Positions 18,080 to 28,780 of a stretch of 64,000 nucleotides of DNA are shown piece by piece (within the stretch, counting starts at the first letter, position 1; the number at the start of each line of letters is the position of its first letter). The DNA lies in the NCBI RefSeq assembly GCF_030282845.1, contig NZ_JASTWE010000009.1:1-64000 (forward strand). Reading direction: 5' to 3'. The stretch is from Pseudodesulfovibrio pelocollis. GTDB lineage: Bacteria > Desulfobacterota > Desulfovibrionia > Desulfovibrionales > Desulfovibrionaceae. A model generated the notes under the pieces. It was not told the DNA's origin. It was given only the letters and a program-made list of their open reading frames with translations, and did no database searches. The position numbers and the translations under genes are program-made.

Positions 18080-18390
18080 GAAAGCTCCCGTGTTTTGATG
18101 AGATGAATAGTGTCCGGTCGGGCGATGCCTTGCGTGATCCTCCCCGATGCTCGCCGCGCTTTGGTCAAGATCGTGGGATCATGAAGCTGGCCGTGGATGG
18201 CATGCAATGGCAGAAAGCATGACGATCAGTCCTTCGCCGTATCGCCAGCATCAGTGGCGCTGCTGTGCAGTTGCATTGCCGTGGCACGCCACGACACCTG
18301 TGCCGCATTCATGCCAAGCAAACATCATTGTGCCCTGCCGGGCAAGGGGGGAAAGCGGGGATGTCTCGGGTACTCGGGGATACCCGAAGG
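18080..18390. other. Intergenic region upstream of the amino-acid transporter operon
   Basis: 311 bases between the binding-protein start and the end of the PAS-LuxR gene. It should carry the operon promoter and any osmotic control site. I see a GTGGC/GCCAC inverted repeat near 18287-18298 (gtggcacgccac) but no clear sigma-70 or sigma-54 hexamers, and no gene. Confidence 0.45.
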
Positions 18391-19617
18391 TCAGCTCAAG
18401 GGGGGCTTCTGTCGAAGGTAGGCGTGGAGCGATGTGCGGCTGCCGCGCAGGCCGAGCTTGCGCCGGATGTTCTTGCGGTGGGTCTGGACCGTTTCAAAGG
18501 AGAGGTTGAGCAACCCGGCGATCTCCGCGCCGGTGCGCCCCAACTGGATGAGTTGGCATACCTCCATCTCTCTGGGCGAGAGGCGGTAGAGGGCGGCATC
18601 CTGCGCCATGCTCCCGGCCTGGGCCGGACCGTCGCCAGCCAGGTCGGCCAGCCGCTCCTCGATGACCGCCCGATAGCCCTCGCGCACGTCTGCGGCCTCG
18701 GCCCTGGCGATGCGCTCCAGGGCTGGCAGCATCTGCTGGCGCACCTGGCTGGTCAGGCTCTGGCGCATCTCGCGGCGGTCCTCCTCCACGGTCTTGATGA
18801 CGCGCTTGAGGGCGATGTTCATCTTCTCCACCTCGGCCTTCTGGTCGCGCAGGTCGGCGCGCAGCTCCACCTGGGGCGAGAGATCGTGCAGAATGAGTTG
18901 GAACAATGAGTATCCTGTCAGCCGGATGCGGCGCAGGGTGGCCTCGGCCGGATAGGCGCCGCCCGCGCCATCGGCCCCGTCCACCCGACCGGCCCAGACC
19001 CCGCCCTGGTCCAACGAGCCCATGGCCCGGCGCATCATGCGGCGCGACTCGCCCGCCAGCAGGCTGCCCACATCACGCCCTGACAGCTCGCGGCCGGGCT
19101 GGCCCAGACGCGCCCCGGCAGCCACGTTGGCCGAGAGCACCACGCCCGCGGTGTCCGTGAGGATGGTGGGGTCCTTGGCTGTTTCAAAAAGCGCGTTGAA
19201 CAGGGCAATGGAGTCGGACAGGGCCGTGATGTTGTCCTCAAGCCGTTCCTCATAGGTCTCGTACAGGCTCTTCATGGGCCGGTTGTCCGTGGCCACGATC
19301 ACGAAGCCGCCGTGGCGCGCCACCTCCCCGGCCAGGGGGATGACCCGCAGCAGGAAGTTGCGCCCGCCCGCGCTGGCAACGTCGTGGATGGTCATGGCCG
19401 GATGGCGCTCAAGGGCCTCGTCCAGGGTCCCGGCTTCCAGGCCCAATGCGCTCCAAAAGGGCTGCCCGGCCCGGCCGGAATCGGGCAGGTAGGCCAGGGG
19501 CTGGCCCTGCACGGCCAGAACCGTGCCCGAGGCATCGGCAAAGAGCACGAGGTCGCTCCAGGCGTCGATGACGTCGCCGGGGTCTGAAAGGGGTGTTATG
19601 GCCGGTTCGCTGGTCAT
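18391..19617 (-). CDS. PAS-domain LuxR-type transcription regulator
   Basis: A 408-residue soluble protein. Two PAS-like segments (about residues 15-130 and 145-265) precede a coiled region (about 270-335) and a C-terminal LuxR/GerE helix-turn-helix (LSPREMEVCQLIQLGRTGAEIAGLLNLS and HRKNIRRKLGL cores, about 345-405). No receiver domain is present, so it is likely ligand- or redox-controlled rather than phosphorylated. The ATG at 19617 is used because homology begins there, although no good ribosome site precedes it; the 85-residue upstream extension is Arg/Pro-rich noise. Lying just upstream of the lysine/osmolyte operon on the same strand, it could control it. Confidence 0.82.
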   Translation of the reverse strand: MTSEPAITPLSDPGDVIDAWSDLVLFADASGTVLAVQGQPLAYLPDSGRAGQPFWSALGLEAGTLDEALERHPAMTIHDVASAGGRNFLLRVIPLAGEVARHGGFVIVATDNRPMKSLYETYEERLEDNITALSDSIALFNALFETAKDPTILTDTAGVVLSANVAAGARLGQPGRELSGRDVGSLLAGESRRMMRRAMGSLDQGGVWAGRVDGADGAGGAYPAEATLRRIRLTGYSLFQLILHDLSPQVELRADLRDQKAEVEKMNIALKRVIKTVEEDRREMRQSLTSQVRQQMLPALERIARAEAADVREGYRAVIEERLADLAGDGPAQAGSMAQDAALYRLSPREMEVCQLIQLGRTGAEIAGLLNLSFETVQTHRKNIRRKLGLRGSRTSLHAYLRQKPPLS

Positions 19618-19682
19618 GAGGAGTATCCGGGGCCAGCCTGACACGCCCGGCGGCTCAAGTAAAGACGGGCGACCGGACTGGC

Positions 19683-19982
19683 TCAGACCACCTCGACACC
19701 GCGCCAGGTGGTGATCACGGCCGGGCCGGTCACTAGTTCCGCCGTGGCCCGGCGCAGGGCGGCCATGTGGGGCGCGGTGCCATGGGCGGCCAGGGCCGTT
19801 TCGCTCTCCCATATTTCGTAGAAGAAAAAAACGTGGCCGTAGTCGGCCCGGTGCAGGTCGTAACGCACGCACCCCGCCTCGGCCCGAACCAGGGGCACCA
19901 CGCGGCGCAATTCCCGCTCAAGGGCGTCGGCGCACCCGTCCCCGGCGGTGACCACCGCCGAGACGTAAACACGCTCACTCAT
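19683..19982 (-). CDS. ABM-domain (antibiotic biosynthesis monooxygenase-like) protein
   Basis: A 99-residue ferredoxin-like-fold protein of the ABM/YgiN type: strand VYVSAVVTAG, helix ALERELRRVVPLVRAEAGC, then YDLHRAD and FFFYEIWES strands and a His-containing segment AHGTAPHM. Family members act as small cofactor-free monooxygenases, heme or quinol modifiers, or unassigned dimers. ATG at 19982 with GGGAG about 8 bases upstream. It lies between the LuxR gene and the cytochrome gene and may share a transcript with the cytochrome. Confidence 0.85.
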   Translation of the reverse strand: MSERVYVSAVVTAGDGCADALERELRRVVPLVRAEAGCVRYDLHRADYGHVFFFYEIWESETALAAHGTAPHMAALRRATAELVTGPAVITTWRGVEVV

Positions 19983-20030
19983 GGGCACATCTCCCTTTTC
20001 GTCACCGCGCCGTGCGGACTCCGCCCTCGG

Positions 20031-20324
20031 CTATTCGCAGACCGTGCCGGTTCCCGGGGCCAGCCCGGCCAGATAGGCCGTTGCCGCGTCGATCTGGTTG
20101 GCGGGCAGTTGCGCGCCCTTCTGGACCATGCGGGCCACGGTGGCCTTCCAGGCGGCGTCGTTCTTGACGCCCACGGTGAGGCATATCCGCTTGGTCGAGT
20201 GACACCGCGAACAGGACTGCTTCACGGTCTGTCCCATGTCGGACGCACCGGCCATACCGGCCAGGGCGAAACCAACGGCGACCGCGCATCCGGCCAGGGC
20301 GTATCGAGCTTTGCGAAAAGTCAT
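20031..20324 (-). CDS. Small monoheme c-type cytochrome
   Basis: A 97-residue secreted protein. After a leader (hydrophobic core ending GMAGAS, about residue 28) there is one heme-binding motif CSRCH (Cys38, Cys41, His42), with Met66 a candidate distal ligand. The mature length of about 69 residues is short even for class I cytochromes. GGAG lies 7 bases before the ATG at 20324; the longer frame to 20417 is noise. It probably moves electrons in the periplasm; the partner is unknown. Confidence 0.85.
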   Translation of the reverse strand: MTFRKARYALAGCAVAVGFALAGMAGASDMGQTVKQSCSRCHSTKRICLTVGVKNDAAWKATVARMVQKGAQLPANQIDAATAYLAGLAPGTGTVCE

Positions 20325-20494
20325 GGCAATCTCCAGTGTGCTGCGCGGCCCGCAAGCCGCTGATGCTGACCACGTGGCGTCATCCAAAGTCGGCCGCGCC
20401 GACCCCGCACTCGCCACCCTCCCACAAATACGTCACCGCGCCCCAAAAGTACAGCCCGCCCGCCGGGTCGAAACCGTGGTCAAAACATTCTTTC

Positions 20495-20523
20495 TTGTCC
20501 GCTCGCCCCAAACTTGCTACTTC
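20495..20523 (+). promoter_or_regulatory. Possible sigma-70 promoter for tRNA-Sec
   Basis: TTGTCC at 20495-20500 and TACTTC at 20518-20523 with a 17-base spacer, ending 11 bases before the tRNA. Both hexamers are imperfect; the call rests on spacing and position. Confidence 0.35.
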
Positions 20524-20534
20524 TGTCCGACCAA

Positions 20535-20628
20535 GGAAGCGTTTCGTCACCGGTGTGGCGCTTGGTCTTCAAAACCAATGTGTGGCAGTGATGTCACAGG
20601 CAGGTTCGACTCCTGTACGCTTCCGCCA
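20535..20628 (+). tRNA. selC: tRNA-Sec (anticodon TCA)
   Basis: A 94-base tRNA with the features of selenocysteine tRNA: long acceptor stem (GGAAGCG pairing with CGCTTCC), anticodon stem TTGGT/ACCAA, anticodon TCA at 20569-20571, an extended variable arm, T-loop TTCGACT, and encoded GCCA end. It decodes the in-frame UGA in the formate dehydrogenase gene at 49811. It is charged by seryl-tRNA synthetase, also encoded in this window. Confidence 0.96.
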
Positions 20629-20638
20629 TCATTAACAA

Positions 20639-20666
20639 AAATGCCGAACAGCAACGATCGGCATTT
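20639..20666 (+). terminator. Terminator downstream of tRNA-Sec
   Basis: A 9-bp stem (20639-20647 with 20658-20666) with a 10-base loop, starting 10 bases after the tRNA end. The T-run is short, so the stem is also usable for the gene on the opposite strand. Confidence 0.7.
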
Positions 20667-20754
20667 CTCGCTTCTCCCCTTTCCCCATCACTCTCCCCAG
20701 ATTGGCGGGGAGTGTGTTGACTTCCTCGCGCCAAGCGGACTCCTGTTGGCCAGC

Positions 20755-21441
20755 TCAGGGTTTTTCGCAGCCGAGACCCGCGCGGGCGAGGCAGAGGACG
20801 TAGCGCGTGCGCTTGGCCCACCATTCGAGACTCGCATTGGCGGCGGACCATGTGTCAGTCACCGAGTCGGGATTGGAGCCGCCCACGCGGCGGTCCACCG
20901 CCGCGCCCATGAGCTCGCCGGTCGTGGCGTCCACCACCTTCATCTCCACCGACACCTCGCCCACGCCGGACTGCTTGCCGGTGCCCGAATAGGTCACCAG
21001 ATTAACGACCGCGCCTATGGGCGTCAGGGATGAGAGCAGATTGCGCACCGGGTTGGAGGGATCGGCGTCGAGAATGCCCATGGACACCCGCATGGTCCCC
21101 GGCTCCGGGCTCGTGACCAAGGTGTAGTCCTTCCCAAGCTCCCTACTCATCAGGGCATAGGCGTTGTTGGCCAGACGCTGATAGTTTTCACGCGTCTCGG
21201 CGTCCAGTTGGCCGTCCTTGGCCACCAGGACCGGTTCGAGCAGGATCTTGTCGTATTTGTTGATGTCGATCTTCTTGTTGATGTAGTGGTAGAGCGCCTG
21301 ATCCCCGGTCCCCTTCTCCAGGATGGAGGGATCGACGAAGGTGGACCGCAGCTTCATGTCGCGCGCGTGGTAGCTAGAGCCGCACCCCGCCACCAGAACA
21401 AGCCAGCCCGCCGCAATCGCAATAGCCATCAGCCGTATCAT
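20755..21441 (-). CDS. DUF3313-type lipoprotein
   Basis: A 228-residue outer-membrane or periplasmic lipoprotein. The leader ends in a lipobox (VLVAGC, Cys20). The body has the DUF3313 pattern: YDKILLEPV near residue 64, an aspartate/alanine-rich alternation, then VEMKVVDATTGELMGAAVDRR. Function in the family is unassigned. AAGGAGAGGGAC precedes the ATG at 21441. It is divergent from lepA. Confidence 0.82.
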   Translation of the reverse strand: MIRLMAIAIAAGWLVLVAGCGSSYHARDMKLRSTFVDPSILEKGTGDQALYHYINKKIDINKYDKILLEPVLVAKDGQLDAETRENYQRLANNAYALMSRELGKDYTLVTSPEPGTMRVSMGILDADPSNPVRNLLSSLTPIGAVVNLVTYSGTGKQSGVGEVSVEMKVVDATTGELMGAAVDRRVGGSNPDSVTDTWSAANASLEWWAKRTRYVLCLARAGLGCEKP

Positions 21442-21683
21442 GTCCCTCTCCTTTGTCGCTCGCTTCCGGGGGTGGCCCCATTGTGTCCCCGCTTGGGGAA
21501 TCCCGCCTTGCGGGCACTGTTCCGATGCTCAATATGCTCCACAGCCGGGGTAATGGCAAGCCCGCCACCCCCGCCCATATATATTAGACAACCCCACCCA
21601 AATGCCGTAGAAGACGTTCCGGTACATTCGGCCGCCCGGCCGCGCCCTGCGGGGCGAGACACGTCACCACAGATACGGAAAAC
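21442..21683. other. Divergent intergenic region upstream of lepA
   Basis: 242 bases shared by the DUF3313 gene and lepA. An AT-rich stretch around 21577-21589 (catatatattag) is a candidate -10 area for lepA, but no convincing -35 is paired with it. No gene is seen. Confidence 0.4.
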
Positions 21684-23489
<1,806 letters not shown>

Positions 23490-23517
23490 CCATCACTCAC
23501 CGACAAGGCATCCATTC

Positions 23518-24138
23518 ATGACCCAAAGCTCCCTGAAATCGTTGCGCGACACGGTGGAGGCCATCGTGGTGGCCCTGCTCCTCGCCTTTGTCATCCGCGC
23601 CTTCGTGGTCCAGGCGTTCAAGATTCCCTCGGGCTCCATGCTCGAAACCCTCCAGATCGGCGACCATCTGCTGGTCACCAAGTTCGCCTACGACCTGCGC
23701 CTGCCCTCCACGGTGTTTCTGGACACCACCGACGGCAAGGTGCTCTACGCCGTGAGCGAGCCTGAGCGCGGCGACATCATCGTCTTCAAGTATCCCGAGG
23801 ACGAGACCAAGGACTTCATAAAGCGGGTGGTAGCCCTGCCCGGCGAGACCATCGAGATCCACGACAAGGTGGTCTTCATCGACGGCAAGCCCCTGGACGA
23901 GCCCTATGTGCGGCACACCAAGCACACCATGGAGCCGGTGCGCGACAACTTCGGCCCCTATACCGTGCCCGAGGGGCAGTACTTCATGCTCGGCGACAAC
24001 CGCGAGGCGTCCCACGACTCCCGCTGGTGGGGTCCGGTCAAGCGCGAGAAGATCGTGGGCAAGGCCCTGGTCATCTACTGGTCCTGGGGCTCCATCACCG
24101 ACGTCCGCTTCGAGCGCATCGGCACGCTTTTCCTCTAG
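23518..24138 (+). CDS. lepB: Signal peptidase I
   Basis: A 206-residue membrane-bound serine protease that removes Sec and Tat leaders. One N-terminal membrane segment (about residues 12-32) precedes the catalytic Ser in PSGSM (Ser40) and the catalytic Lys in KRVVALPGE (about residue 103). The family boxes GDNREASHDSR and ALVIYWSW are present. It lies in the same operon as lepA. Confidence 0.97.
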   Translation: MTQSSLKSLRDTVEAIVVALLLAFVIRAFVVQAFKIPSGSMLETLQIGDHLLVTKFAYDLRLPSTVFLDTTDGKVLYAVSEPERGDIIVFKYPEDETKDFIKRVVALPGETIEIHDKVVFIDGKPLDEPYVRHTKHTMEPVRDNFGPYTVPEGQYFMLGDNREASHDSRWWGPVKREKIVGKALVIYWSWGSITDVRFERIGTLFL

Positions 24139-24170
24139 CCTACAGTCCAGCAACTTGAGGCCTTATGGCC

Positions 24171-24235
24171 CACGGCGGAACCCCGCTTCTTCGCCACGGA
24201 GTCACTCCGCGCTGGCGAAGGGGCGGGGTTCCGTG
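24171..24235 (+). terminator. Long inverted repeat after lepB
   Basis: An imperfect hairpin (24171-24196 against 24212-24235) with about 20 paired bases and an inner loop around 24197-24211. It separates lepAB from the efflux genes. No T-run follows, so it may act as a processing or attenuation structure. Confidence 0.55.
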
Positions 24236-24248
24236 CTATGGCAGGGCC

Positions 24249-25448
24249 ATGCCCAGACAACTCCTTGCCACCCTTTCCATTGTGCTGGCCGCGCTCCTGC
24301 TGACGGCCTGTGGCTCAGACCGCGCGCCTTCGGGCGGGACGCGGGCCGCGTATGCTCCCCGGACAACCTCCGTGGCCGAGCGGACCACCCTGCCCCGGCT
24401 GCACGAGGCCGTGGGCACGGTCAGGGCCAGGACCGACGTCAATGTCGAGGCCCAGATCACGGGCCGGGTACTCGAAGTGCTGGTGCGGCCCGGCGACAGG
24501 GTGGCCCCGGGCGACACGCTGGTGGTCCTCGACGGTCGCGCCTCCCAGGCCCGGCTCGATCAGGCCCGCCAGGCCCGCCAAAGCGCCGGGAGCATGATCG
24601 CCCACGCCCGCGACGGACTGGCCTCGGCCAAGGCGTCCTTTGCCAAGGCAGAGGCCACCTACCGACGCATGAAGCAGCTGGGCGAGCAGCGCGTGGTCAC
24701 GGTCGAGGAGGTGGAGCAGGCCGAGTCCGCCTACCTTCAGGCCCGGGCCGCCCTGGGGCAGGCCGAGGAGGGCGTGGCCACCGCCCTGGCCCGCAGCCGC
24801 GAGGCGGACGAGGTGGTGCAGGAGGCCGAGATCGGCCTTGATCACACCACCATCGTGGCCAGCGAGGACGGGGAGGTGGCCAGACGACTGGTCGAGCCGG
24901 GCGACCTCGCCTTCCCTGGCAAGGGGCTGCTGGTGCTCCAGACCGGCGAGAGCCTGCGCCTGGAGGCCATGGTCCGCGAAGGACTCATCGGCCGGGTGCG
25001 CGTGGGCGACACCGTGCGCGTGGCCGTCTCGGCCTTGGGCGAAGACGAAATGCTCGAAGCCGTGGTGGACGAGATGGAGCCCCTGGCCGATCCGGTGACG
25101 CGCTCCTTCCTGGTCAAGGCGCGGCTGCCCGAGGCCCCGGGCCTCTACCCCGGCATGTTCGGCCGCCTCTTCGTGCCCCTTGGCCAGCGCGAGGCCGTGC
25201 TGGTGCCCGAGGCGGCCGTGACCCGCGTGGGCCAGCTGGAGACGGTCATGGTCCGCGAGGGCGAGACGTGGCAGCCGGTGCATGTGCGGACCGGCGACCG
25301 AGTGGGCGACCAGGGGGGCGACCGGCCGGGAGGTCTCGTGGAGGTGCTCTCGGGCCTGTCCGGCGGCGAGACCCTGGGCATCGGCGCGGCCGATCCGGCT
25401 GGCGAGGCCGCCGGAGAAGCTGGCGGAAAGGCCGGAGGGGACGACTAG
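24249..25448 (+). CDS. RND efflux periplasmic adaptor (HlyD/AcrA family) lipoprotein
   Basis: A 399-residue membrane-fusion protein. The leader ends in a lipobox (LLLTAC). The body shows the order split lipoyl half-motif (VEAQITGRVLEVLVRPGDRV, residues about 65-85), coiled-coil hairpin (about 95-190), second lipoyl half, beta-barrel and membrane-proximal domains. The C-terminus ends in a Gly/Ala/Glu-rich tail. It links the RND pump downstream to an outer-membrane channel, for which no gene is present here. The stop is 1 base before the pump's ATG. Confidence 0.92.
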   Translation: MPRQLLATLSIVLAALLLTACGSDRAPSGGTRAAYAPRTTSVAERTTLPRLHEAVGTVRARTDVNVEAQITGRVLEVLVRPGDRVAPGDTLVVLDGRASQARLDQARQARQSAGSMIAHARDGLASAKASFAKAEATYRRMKQLGEQRVVTVEEVEQAESAYLQARAALGQAEEGVATALARSREADEVVQEAEIGLDHTTIVASEDGEVARRLVEPGDLAFPGKGLLVLQTGESLRLEAMVREGLIGRVRVGDTVRVAVSALGEDEMLEAVVDEMEPLADPVTRSFLVKARLPEAPGLYPGMFGRLFVPLGQREAVLVPEAAVTRVGQLETVMVREGETWQPVHVRTGDRVGDQGGDRPGGLVEVLSGLSGGETLGIGAADPAGEAAGEAGGKAGGDD

Positions 25449-25449
25449 G

Positions 25450-28400
25450 ATGTCGGAGCCCGAACCGGTCCGCCCCGGCCTCATAGGAAGCATCGTCGGC
25501 TATTTCCTGACCTCGCGCATGGCCGTGATCCTGGCCCTGGCCTCCCTGGCCCTGGGCGCGGCGGCCATCGTCGTCACCCCGCGCGAGGAGGAGCCGCAGA
25601 TCGTGGTGCCCATGGCCGATGTGGTGGTGCGCGTGCCCGGCGCATCGGCCGAGGAGGTGGAAAAGCTCGTCACCACGCCGCTGGAGCGACTGCTGTGGCA
25701 GATCGACGGCGTGGAGTACGTCTACTCCATCTCGCGCAAGGACATGGCCGCCGTGACCGTGCGCTTTTTCGTGGGCGAGGACCGCGAGGACTCGCTGATC
25801 AAGCTGCACTCCATGATCGCCAAGAACGTGGACCTGGCCCCGGCCATCGTCGAGGGCTGGGTGGTCAAGCCCGTGGAGATCGACGACGTACCCATCGTGG
25901 CCCTGACCCTGCACGCGGACCACGGCTACGAGGCCCTCTATTCGGACCACGACCTGCGGCGCATGGCCGAGGAGATGTTCCACAGGCTGGCCGAGGTGGA
26001 GGATGTCTCGCGCATCACCCTGCACTCGGGCCGCAGCCGCGAGGTGCGGGTGGAGATCCGGCCCGAGCGGCTGACCGGGTTCAACATCTCGCCCCTTGAG
26101 GTGCGCCGCGCCCTGGCCGGGGCAGACCGAGCCCTGACCGCGGGCGACGTGGTGGCCGCCGACCGGCGCACCAGGGTGGTCAGCCAGTCCTTCCTGCTCT
26201 CGGCCGACGACGCGGCCTCGCTGGTGGTGGGCGTGTTCGACGGCAGACCCGTGTACCTGCGCGACGTGGCCGAGATCAGCGACGGCCCGGGCGAACCCGC
26301 CGACTACTCGCGCATCGGTTTTTCCGACGCCTATCTGGCCCGGCTGGGGCTCGACGCGGCCCAGCCATCGCGCCCGGCTGTAACCCTGGCCGTGGGCAAG
26401 AAGAAAGGCGTCAACGCCGTGACCGTGGCCGACACCGTGGTGGCCCGGGCCGAGGAGCTGCGGCGCGAGGTGCTGCCCCGGGGCGTGGCCGTCACCGTCA
26501 CCCGCAACCAGGGCGAAACCGCCCAGGCCAAGGTCAACGAACTGCTCTCGTCGCTGGGCTTCGCCATCGTCACGGTGGTGGCCCTGCTCGCCTTTGCCCT
26601 GGGCTGGCGCGAGGCCCTGGTGGTGGCCCTGGCCGTGCCCATGAGCTTTTCCCTGGCCCTGTTCGTCAACCACCTCTTCGGCTACACCATCAACCGCGTC
26701 ACCCTCTTTGCCCTCATCCTCTCACTCGGTCTGGTGGTGGACGACCCCATCACCAATGTGGACAACATCCAGCGCCACATCCGCGCGGGCCTCAAGAACT
26801 CGCTTCAGGCCACCCTGGACGCGGTGCGCGAGGTGCTGCCCCCGGTGATCATGTCCACCCTGGCCATCATCGTCTCCTTCACGCCGCTCTTCTTCATCAC
26901 CGGCATGATGGGGCCGTACATGGCCCCCATGGCCGCCAACGTGCCCCTGACCGTGACCTTCTCAACCCTGGCCGCCCTGACCGTGGTCCCCTGGATGGCC
27001 TGGCTGCTCCTGCGCGGCCGCCATGGGCAGAACGCCGGGGAACCGGGAAAGGACGCTTCCGGCCCCGCGCCCAATGCCCGGCTCCTGGCGGTCTACACCC
27101 GGGCCATCACCCCCTTCCTGGGCGCACCCCGCAACCGACGGCTGCTGCTGGCGGGCATCGTGGCCGGGCTGGGGCTGTGCCTCGGGCTGGTGGTCCTGCG
27201 GCTGGTGCCGCTGAAGATGCTGCCCTTTGACAACAAGAATGAGCTGCAACTGCTGGTGGACATGCCCGAGGGCACCACCCTGGAGCGCACGGACCGGGTG
27301 ATGCGCGACTTCGAGGCCCTGCTGCGCACCGTGCCCGAGGTCACCACCCTGGTCACTTACGCGGGCTCACCCTCGCCCATGGACTTCAACGGCATGGTCC
27401 GCCACTACTACTGGCGCGACGAGCCCCACCTGGGCGAAATCCGCATCAATCTGACCGACAAGTCCGAGCGCGACCAGCAGAGCCACGCCATCGCCCTGCG
27501 CCTGCGCGATCAGCTGGACGAGGTGGCCGCGCGCCACGGGGCGCTCATCAAGCTGGTGGAGACCCCGCCCGGCCCGCCGGTCATGGCCACCCTGACCGCC
27601 GAGGTGTACGGCAGGCCCGACCTGCCCTACTCCGCCCTGCTCGACGGCGCGGCCCACCTGCGCGAGATGATGCGCACCGAGCCGGGCGTGGTGGATGTGG
27701 ACGACTCGTCCGAAGCGGACCGGCCCATGCTCGATTTCGTTCTCGACAAAGAGAAGGCGGCCCTGCATGGCATCACCGCCTCGGACGTGGTCCAGACCCT
27801 GCGTCTGGCCTTAAGCGGCGAGGAGCCCGCCTTTGTCCACGCCCCGGGCGAGCGCCAGCCCCTGCCCGTGCGCGTCATCCTGCCCGCGTCCCTGCGCGTG
27901 GGGCCGCAGACCCTGGACCACCTGACCATGAAGAGCGCCACCGGGGCCATGGTCCCCCTGGCCGAGCTGGGCACGTTCCGCGAGGTCGCGGCGGACCAGC
28001 CCATCCTGCACAAGAACCTGCGCCGCGTGGCCTACGTCTACGGCGAGACCGCAGGCGTGCCGCCGGGCGAGGCCGTCCTCGACCTCAAGGGCAGGCTGCG
28101 CCACGACCCCATGCCGCCGGGCACCACCGTGGACTGGGCGGGCGAGGGCGAATGGAAGATCACGCTGGACGTGTTCCGCGACCTGGGGCTGGCCAACGTG
28201 GCGGCCCTGGCCGCCATATACATCCTGCTGGTGATCCAGACGGGCACCTTTGTCATGCCGCTGTTGATCATGTCGGCCATTCCGCTGACCCTGCTCGGCA
28301 TCCTGCCGGGCTTCTGGCTGCTCAACGTGGTGGCGGGCGGGACTGTGGGCGGATACGCGGACCCGGTCTTCTTCACGGCCACCTCCATGATCGGGATGAT

Positions 28401-28716
28401 CGCGCTGGGTGGCATCGTCATCCGCAACTCGCTGGTGCTCATCGAGTTCATCCAGTCCGAGCTGGCGGCGGGCAAGCCGCTTCGCGAGGCCATCATCCAG
28501 TCCGGCGCGGTGCGCATGCGCCCCATCCTGCTGACCGCCCTGACCACGGCGCTGGGCGCATGGCCCATCACCCTTGATCCCATCTTTTCCGGCCTGGCCT
28601 GGGCTCTCATCTTCGGCCTGGCCGCCTCAACCCTCTTCACCCTGGTGGTGGTGCCCAGCGGCTACTACGCCCTGTATGGCGGGAGAGACCGCGCTGCATC
28701 AAATATCAAATCATGA
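25450..28716 (+). CDS. RND efflux permease (AcrB/MMPL superfamily)
   Basis: A 1088-residue proton-driven exporter with the two-fold repeat of the family: a membrane helix, a large periplasmic loop, then five helices, twice. Helix 4 carries the proton-relay pair in LVVDDPITNVDN (usually followed by A rather than P-I-T-N). The closest type is the HAE/heavy-metal-like or unclassified efflux permeases; the substrate is unknown. GGAGGGG lies 9 bases before the ATG, which follows the adaptor stop directly. Codons are strongly GC-rich, unlike the toxin-antitoxin pair that follows. Confidence 0.94.
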   Translation: MSEPEPVRPGLIGSIVGYFLTSRMAVILALASLALGAAAIVVTPREEEPQIVVPMADVVVRVPGASAEEVEKLVTTPLERLLWQIDGVEYVYSISRKDMAAVTVRFFVGEDREDSLIKLHSMIAKNVDLAPAIVEGWVVKPVEIDDVPIVALTLHADHGYEALYSDHDLRRMAEEMFHRLAEVEDVSRITLHSGRSREVRVEIRPERLTGFNISPLEVRRALAGADRALTAGDVVAADRRTRVVSQSFLLSADDAASLVVGVFDGRPVYLRDVAEISDGPGEPADYSRIGFSDAYLARLGLDAAQPSRPAVTLAVGKKKGVNAVTVADTVVARAEELRREVLPRGVAVTVTRNQGETAQAKVNELLSSLGFAIVTVVALLAFALGWREALVVALAVPMSFSLALFVNHLFGYTINRVTLFALILSLGLVVDDPITNVDNIQRHIRAGLKNSLQATLDAVREVLPPVIMSTLAIIVSFTPLFFITGMMGPYMAPMAANVPLTVTFSTLAALTVVPWMAWLLLRGRHGQNAGEPGKDASGPAPNARLLAVYTRAITPFLGAPRNRRLLLAGIVAGLGLCLGLVVLRLVPLKMLPFDNKNELQLLVDMPEGTTLERTDRVMRDFEALLRTVPEVTTLVTYAGSPSPMDFNGMVRHYYWRDEPHLGEIRINLTDKSERDQQSHAIALRLRDQLDEVAARHGALIKLVETPPGPPVMATLTAEVYGRPDLPYSALLDGAAHLREMMRTEPGVVDVDDSSEADRPMLDFVLDKEKAALHGITASDVVQTLRLALSGEEPAFVHAPGERQPLPVRVILPASLRVGPQTLDHLTMKSATGAMVPLAELGTFREVAADQPILHKNLRRVAYVYGETAGVPPGEAVLDLKGRLRHDPMPPGTTVDWAGEGEWKITLDVFRDLGLANVAALAAIYILLVIQTGTFVMPLLIMSAIPLTLLGILPGFWLLNVVAGGTVGGYADPVFFTATSMIGMIALGGIVIRNSLVLIEFIQSELAAGKPLREAIIQSGAVRMRPILLTALTTALGAWPITLDPIFSGLAWALIFGLAASTLFTLVVVPSGYYALYGGRDRAASNIKS

Positions 28717-28780
28717 AATAGAGCTTTACAAATAAAAGGCGCTGCTTTATATCGTGACAACTACACTATCGGAGGTTGCC

